This document shows positions 4,519 to 7,043 of a stretch of DNA of 7,043 nucleotides, piece by piece. The DNA is from an uncultured Clostridia bacterium (GTDB lineage Bacteria; Bacillota; Clostridia; Saccharofermentanales; Saccharofermentanaceae), in NCBI GenBank assembly GCA_937876985.1, contig CALEFT010000040.1, positions 1 through 7,043 on the forward strand, in the 5' to 3' direction. A model generated the notes under the pieces. It was not told the origin of the DNA and did no database searches. It was given only the letters and a program-made list of their open reading frames with translations. A program made the position numbers and the translations under genes. Each line of letters opens with the position of its first letter. The stretch's first letter is position 1.

Positions 4519-5682
4519 TCAGACTCCGTTAGTCTTCTGGAATATAGTAATGCCATGCTTGCGCGAAAGCATAATCGCGAGCTCCATCATGTCTGAGGAG
4601 ACCTTGGTGTAGTTTACCCAATTTGTCTCCGTTGTGAAGAAATACATCTCGATAGGAAGTCCATTTACACTAGGAGTCTCGCCAATTGTTACGACAACAT
4701 CCCTGTCTGCACACACGCGCGAATCTGCCTTGATATGACTTATGAGATCAGCGCGATACAAAGTTAGATTTGTTACACCTTTAGAAGTAGCTATGATATC
4801 ATCGATGTAAATGCTTTCCGGATGAGACTTCTTGTAGGCAGCAACTTCGGACACACCGAGAGACTTCATGGAATTTACGTCAATATAAACTGTGCGAACG
4901 ATGCGACGTGATCCGCCCTTTACTACTGGGTGCCAGTTTTTGAACGGTACTGACAAGAAAGTGTATGTAGGCACCGTGTAGACTGTATTATCAAAACCAA
5001 GGATCTTGACTGACATAAGCGCGATGTCGGTTACTGTACCCTCAACACCCTCAGACTCGATATTCACCCAGTCACCTATCTGAAGAAGACTATCAGATGA
5101 AATCTGCACACCAGCGACGAGTCCGAGAAGCGCGTCCTTGAAGACAATAGAAAGAATCGCAGTAAAAGCACCAATACCACCAATAAGCACGAGCGGATCT
5201 TGTCCAATCATCGAAGCAACTACAATTAGCACGAGCACCATGTAGAGCAAAACCTTCGCAATCTGCAAAAGGCCCTTGATTGGCTTCTTCTTAGAAATCT
5301 CCTTAGTCTGGTAGTATTCATTAATAACATTAATTGCGCTGCTAATAATTCTACCTAGCATAATCACTAAGAAATAGAAGGCAAGTTTGCGAATGAAGCC
5401 TGCCACTTCAGGCAAGCGAAAAGCTAGCGCAGAAATCATCAAAATAACTGCAAACAACGACACTTCATTTACGAGCTTATTCTTCTTGACGCTAGTCTGC
5501 AAAACGTGAATCTTAGCCAAGTTCAAATTACGAAGCACAATTGCACAAAGACCAGTAACTATCCAATAAGTAATAATTGCAATTAGCAGAACGATTGCAA
5601 AATTAATAATCGCACCAAGCACATCTCCCCAAACATTCCCCTCCAAAATACCCTTCAACAGTTCATCGATAAACGCAAACAT
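4519..5682 (-). CDS. MscS-family mechanosensitive channel, YbdG-like
   Basis: The product is a 387-residue cytoplasmic-membrane channel that would open under membrane tension and release solutes on hypo-osmotic shock. Hydrophobic segments lie at about 22-50, 72-90, 97-120 and 137-160, followed by the glycine/alanine-rich pore helix QDPLVLIGGIGAF to GLVAGVQIS (161-195). The beta domain carries QIGDWV (201-206), VEGTVTDI (213-220), DNTVYTVPTY (231-240) and PFKNW (246-250). PFKNW with the downstream G-x-RRI-x-R-x-x-YIDVNS is the signature I associate with the YbdG (miniconductance) branch rather than short MscS, and five membrane segments also fit. ATG 5682 is preferred over the ATG eight codons upstream because AAGGAG lies 6 nt before it. 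It is divergent from the popT-like gene. Its 3' end has no clear terminator with a T run. Confidence 0.93.
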   Translation of the reverse strand: MFAFIDELLKGILEGNVWGDVLGAIINFAIVLLIAIITYWIVTGLCAIVLRNLNLAKIHVLQTSVKKNKLVNEVSLFAVILMISALAFRLPEVAGFIRKLAFYFLVIMLGRIISSAINVINEYYQTKEISKKKPIKGLLQIAKVLLYMVLVLIVVASMIGQDPLVLIGGIGAFTAILSIVFKDALLGLVAGVQISSDSLLQIGDWVNIESEGVEGTVTDIALMSVKILGFDNTVYTVPTYTFLSVPFKNWHPVVKGGSRRIVRTVYIDVNSMKSLGVSEVAAYKKSHPESIYIDDIIATSKGVTNLTLYRADLISHIKADSRVCADRDVVVTIGETPSVNGLPIEMYFFTTETNWVNYTKVSSDMMELAIMLSRKHGITIFQKTNGV

Positions 5683-5718
5683 TTCCTTCTCCTTTTTGTA
5701 GAACAACTACGATTGTTA

Positions 5719-5747
5719 ATTACAATAGCGTTTGTTGCTGTTTTCAA
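5719..5747 (-). promoter_or_regulatory. Promoter of the MscS-type gene
   Basis: On - TTGAAA (5747-5742) and TGTAAT (5724-5719) are separated by 17 nt, giving a leader of about 30 nt. A perfect TATAAT further upstream (5769-5764) has no -35 and is a weaker alternative. Confidence 0.6.
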
Positions 5748-5802
5748 CAAGAATTTTGTAATTATTATAATACAAGTTTCTTTCAAAAATGCACTCATGT
5801 TG

Positions 5803-5811
5803 TGGTATATT
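5803..5811 (+). promoter_or_regulatory. Extended -10 promoter of the DUF368 gene
   Basis: TGGTATATT is an extended -10. TTTCAA at 5781-5786 is a distant -35 candidate with a 19-nt spacer. The start would be near 5818, giving a 5' leader of about 100 nt that holds a short hairpin, GAGGC / GCCTC (5871-5889), but no riboswitch I recognise. Confidence 0.45.
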
Positions 5812-5918
5812 CTTATATGTGGTTAATTTGCTTTATTTTGTTGAAACCAAAACTAATCACAAAATCAATCGAGGCTAAACCTTTGCCTCATCCGACATCA
5901 AAATTACGGGAGGATATT

Positions 5919-6842
5919 ATGATCACATCAATCGGTGGTTTCTTAATGGCACTCGCCGACAGCGTTCCTGGCGTTTCAGGCGGCACAATAGCATTCATCA
6001 TGGGCTTCTACGACGAGTTCATCGAAGCAATTTCTAAGATTTTCAAGGGCAACAAGGAAGAAAAACTCAAAGCCATCAAATTCCTAATCAAGATTGGCAT
6101 CGGCTGGGCAATCGGAATGGTTTCTGCAGTCCTAGTTCTTACTAGCATTTTCGAAAAGCACATCTACCAAATAAGCTCACTATTCTTCGGATTCATCTTG
6201 GCTTCATTCCCAATCATCATCAAAGAAGAAATCAAGTCAATCCGTGGCAAGTACATTAATCTTCTATTTACTGCACTTGGTTGCGCCATCGTTATTGGTA
6301 TCACAATGCTAAGTTCCCAGTTAACTGGCGGAAATGAAGGTGGCTTCACTTTTACATTTACTAGCGCAATCGTTCTCTTCTTCGGAGGCGCAATCGCAAT
6401 CTGTGCAATGGTACTTCCTGGTATATCAGGCTCTACAGTGCTTCTAATCTTCGGACTATACATACCAGTAATCACTGCCGTTAAGGACATCATCACATTG
6501 GACTTCAAGGCACTACCAATCTGCATTGTATTTGTTCTTGGCGTTCTTTTCGGAATCGCATGCTTTATTGGAGCACTCAAAAAAGCACTCAAAAACTATC
6601 GTAGCCAAACAATCTACCTAGTGCTCGGTCTGATGCTCGGTTCCTTCTACGCAATCATTCAAGGGCCAACATCACTCGATACTCCAAAGCCAGCTATGAC
6701 ATTGGGAAGCTTTAGTCTCCTCTTCGCACTAATTGGAGTTGCAATCGTTAACGGAATTCAAGGTTTGAAAATCCTTACAGACAAGAAGGAAAGTGCAAAG
6801 AATGCAAAGCTTGCTGAATCCGCAGAGAACAAAGCGAATTAA
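5919..6842 (+). CDS. popT: DUF368 / PopT-type undecaprenyl-phosphate translocase
   Basis: The product is a 307-residue polytopic membrane protein of the DUF368 family. Members were shown to be polyprenyl-phosphate (C55-P) transporters (PopT) that return the lipid carrier of peptidoglycan and other envelope polymers across the membrane. The hallmark is two internally related re-entrant motifs, PGVSGGT (17-23) and PGISGST (167-173), each followed by a hydrophobic stretch with G-x-Y (FIMGFYDEF and LIFGLYIPV). Several further membrane segments lie between about 55-75, 85-102, 115-132, 150-166, 200-220, 232-248 and 263-283. The C-terminal 20 residues are Lys/Ala/Glu-rich and cytosolic. The start at 5919 has GGGAGG 5 nt upstream and begins at the family's first motif; an in-frame GTG at 5802 lies inside the promoter and is rejected. 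It is monocistronic. The function is inferred from the family, not shown for this protein. Confidence 0.93.
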   Translation: MITSIGGFLMALADSVPGVSGGTIAFIMGFYDEFIEAISKIFKGNKEEKLKAIKFLIKIGIGWAIGMVSAVLVLTSIFEKHIYQISSLFFGFILASFPIIIKEEIKSIRGKYINLLFTALGCAIVIGITMLSSQLTGGNEGGFTFTFTSAIVLFFGGAIAICAMVLPGISGSTVLLIFGLYIPVITAVKDIITLDFKALPICIVFVLGVLFGIACFIGALKKALKNYRSQTIYLVLGLMLGSFYAIIQGPTSLDTPKPAMTLGSFSLLFALIGVAIVNGIQGLKILTDKKESAKNAKLAESAENKAN

Positions 6843-6892
6843 TACATTTTAATACATTGATATCAATATAGAATTGATTGAAAAAACATTTT

Positions 6893-6928
6893 GTAATACC
6901 TCGCATAACGCGAGGTATTATTGTCTTT
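6893..6928 (+). terminator. Intrinsic terminator of the popT-like gene
   Basis: The perfect 11-bp stem TAATACCTCGC / GCGAGGTATTA (6894-6904 with 6910-6920), loop ATAAC, is followed by TTGTCTTT. It lies 50 bp after the stop. Confidence 0.9.
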
Positions 6929-7043
6929 CATTAGATAAATCAGTTAGAGTAGTTCAATTTCCGATAAAAACTTGTTTTCTCATTTTTAATCGTAGTTGGA
7001 GCAGTGGTTTATTGCTTGTAATTTCGCTTGGATTACGATAAAA

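Noticed and set aside
5802..5918. GTG-initiated 39-residue extension of the DUF368 protein
   Set aside because: The GTG lies in the promoter, has no ribosome binding site, and the family begins at the ATG at 5919, which has GGGAGG.
6953..7043. Frame open from the right edge on - (about 29 codons)
   Set aside because: It is short, AT-rich and without recognisable similarity; it could be the end of a gene beyond the window but cannot be supported.

Overview
The window looks chromosomal and comes from a low-to-mid GC Gram-positive anaerobe, most likely Bacillota of the Clostridia/Eubacteriales type. The reasons are strong GGAGG-type ribosome binding sites, canonical TTGACA/TATAAT promoters, an MreB/Mbl-type actin and short hairpin-plus-T terminators. 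Genus is not determinable by eye, and no phage, transposon or CRISPR elements were seen.

Layout. The left edge holds the 3' part of an mreB-family gene (+), closed by a terminator shared with a convergent small membrane-protein gene (-). Next come a PaaI-like hotdog thioesterase gene (-) and, upstream of it, a tRNA-Thr(UGU) gene (-) with a consensus promoter. From about 2082 a two-gene + operon encodes (1) a cytidylate-kinase-like domain with a degraded P-loop fused to a PD-(D/E)XK-nuclease-like domain, and (2) a hypoxanthine phosphoribosyltransferase homologue whose PRPP loop reads EDVVRTG instead of the usual ED--DTG. The stretch 3705-4518 has no convincing protein gene. Its - strand carries what appears to be a large structured non-coding RNA of about 540 nt, with its own promoter, a 10-bp helix joining its two ends, many nested helices and a terminator. 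Divergent from it, on +, is a possible second RNA of about 60 nt. An 8+8 bp palindrome lies between the two promoters. A YbdG-type MscS channel gene (-) and a DUF368/PopT-type undecaprenyl-phosphate translocase gene (+) follow as a divergent pair, the latter ending in a strong terminator.

Most protein genes concern the cell envelope (MreB, MscS, PopT) or nucleotide metabolism (kinase-like/nuclease-like fusion, HPRT homologue). The points most worth attention are the large RNA, for which I cannot name a class, and the unusual kinase-nuclease/HPRT operon, in which both proteins lack residues expected for their textbook activities.
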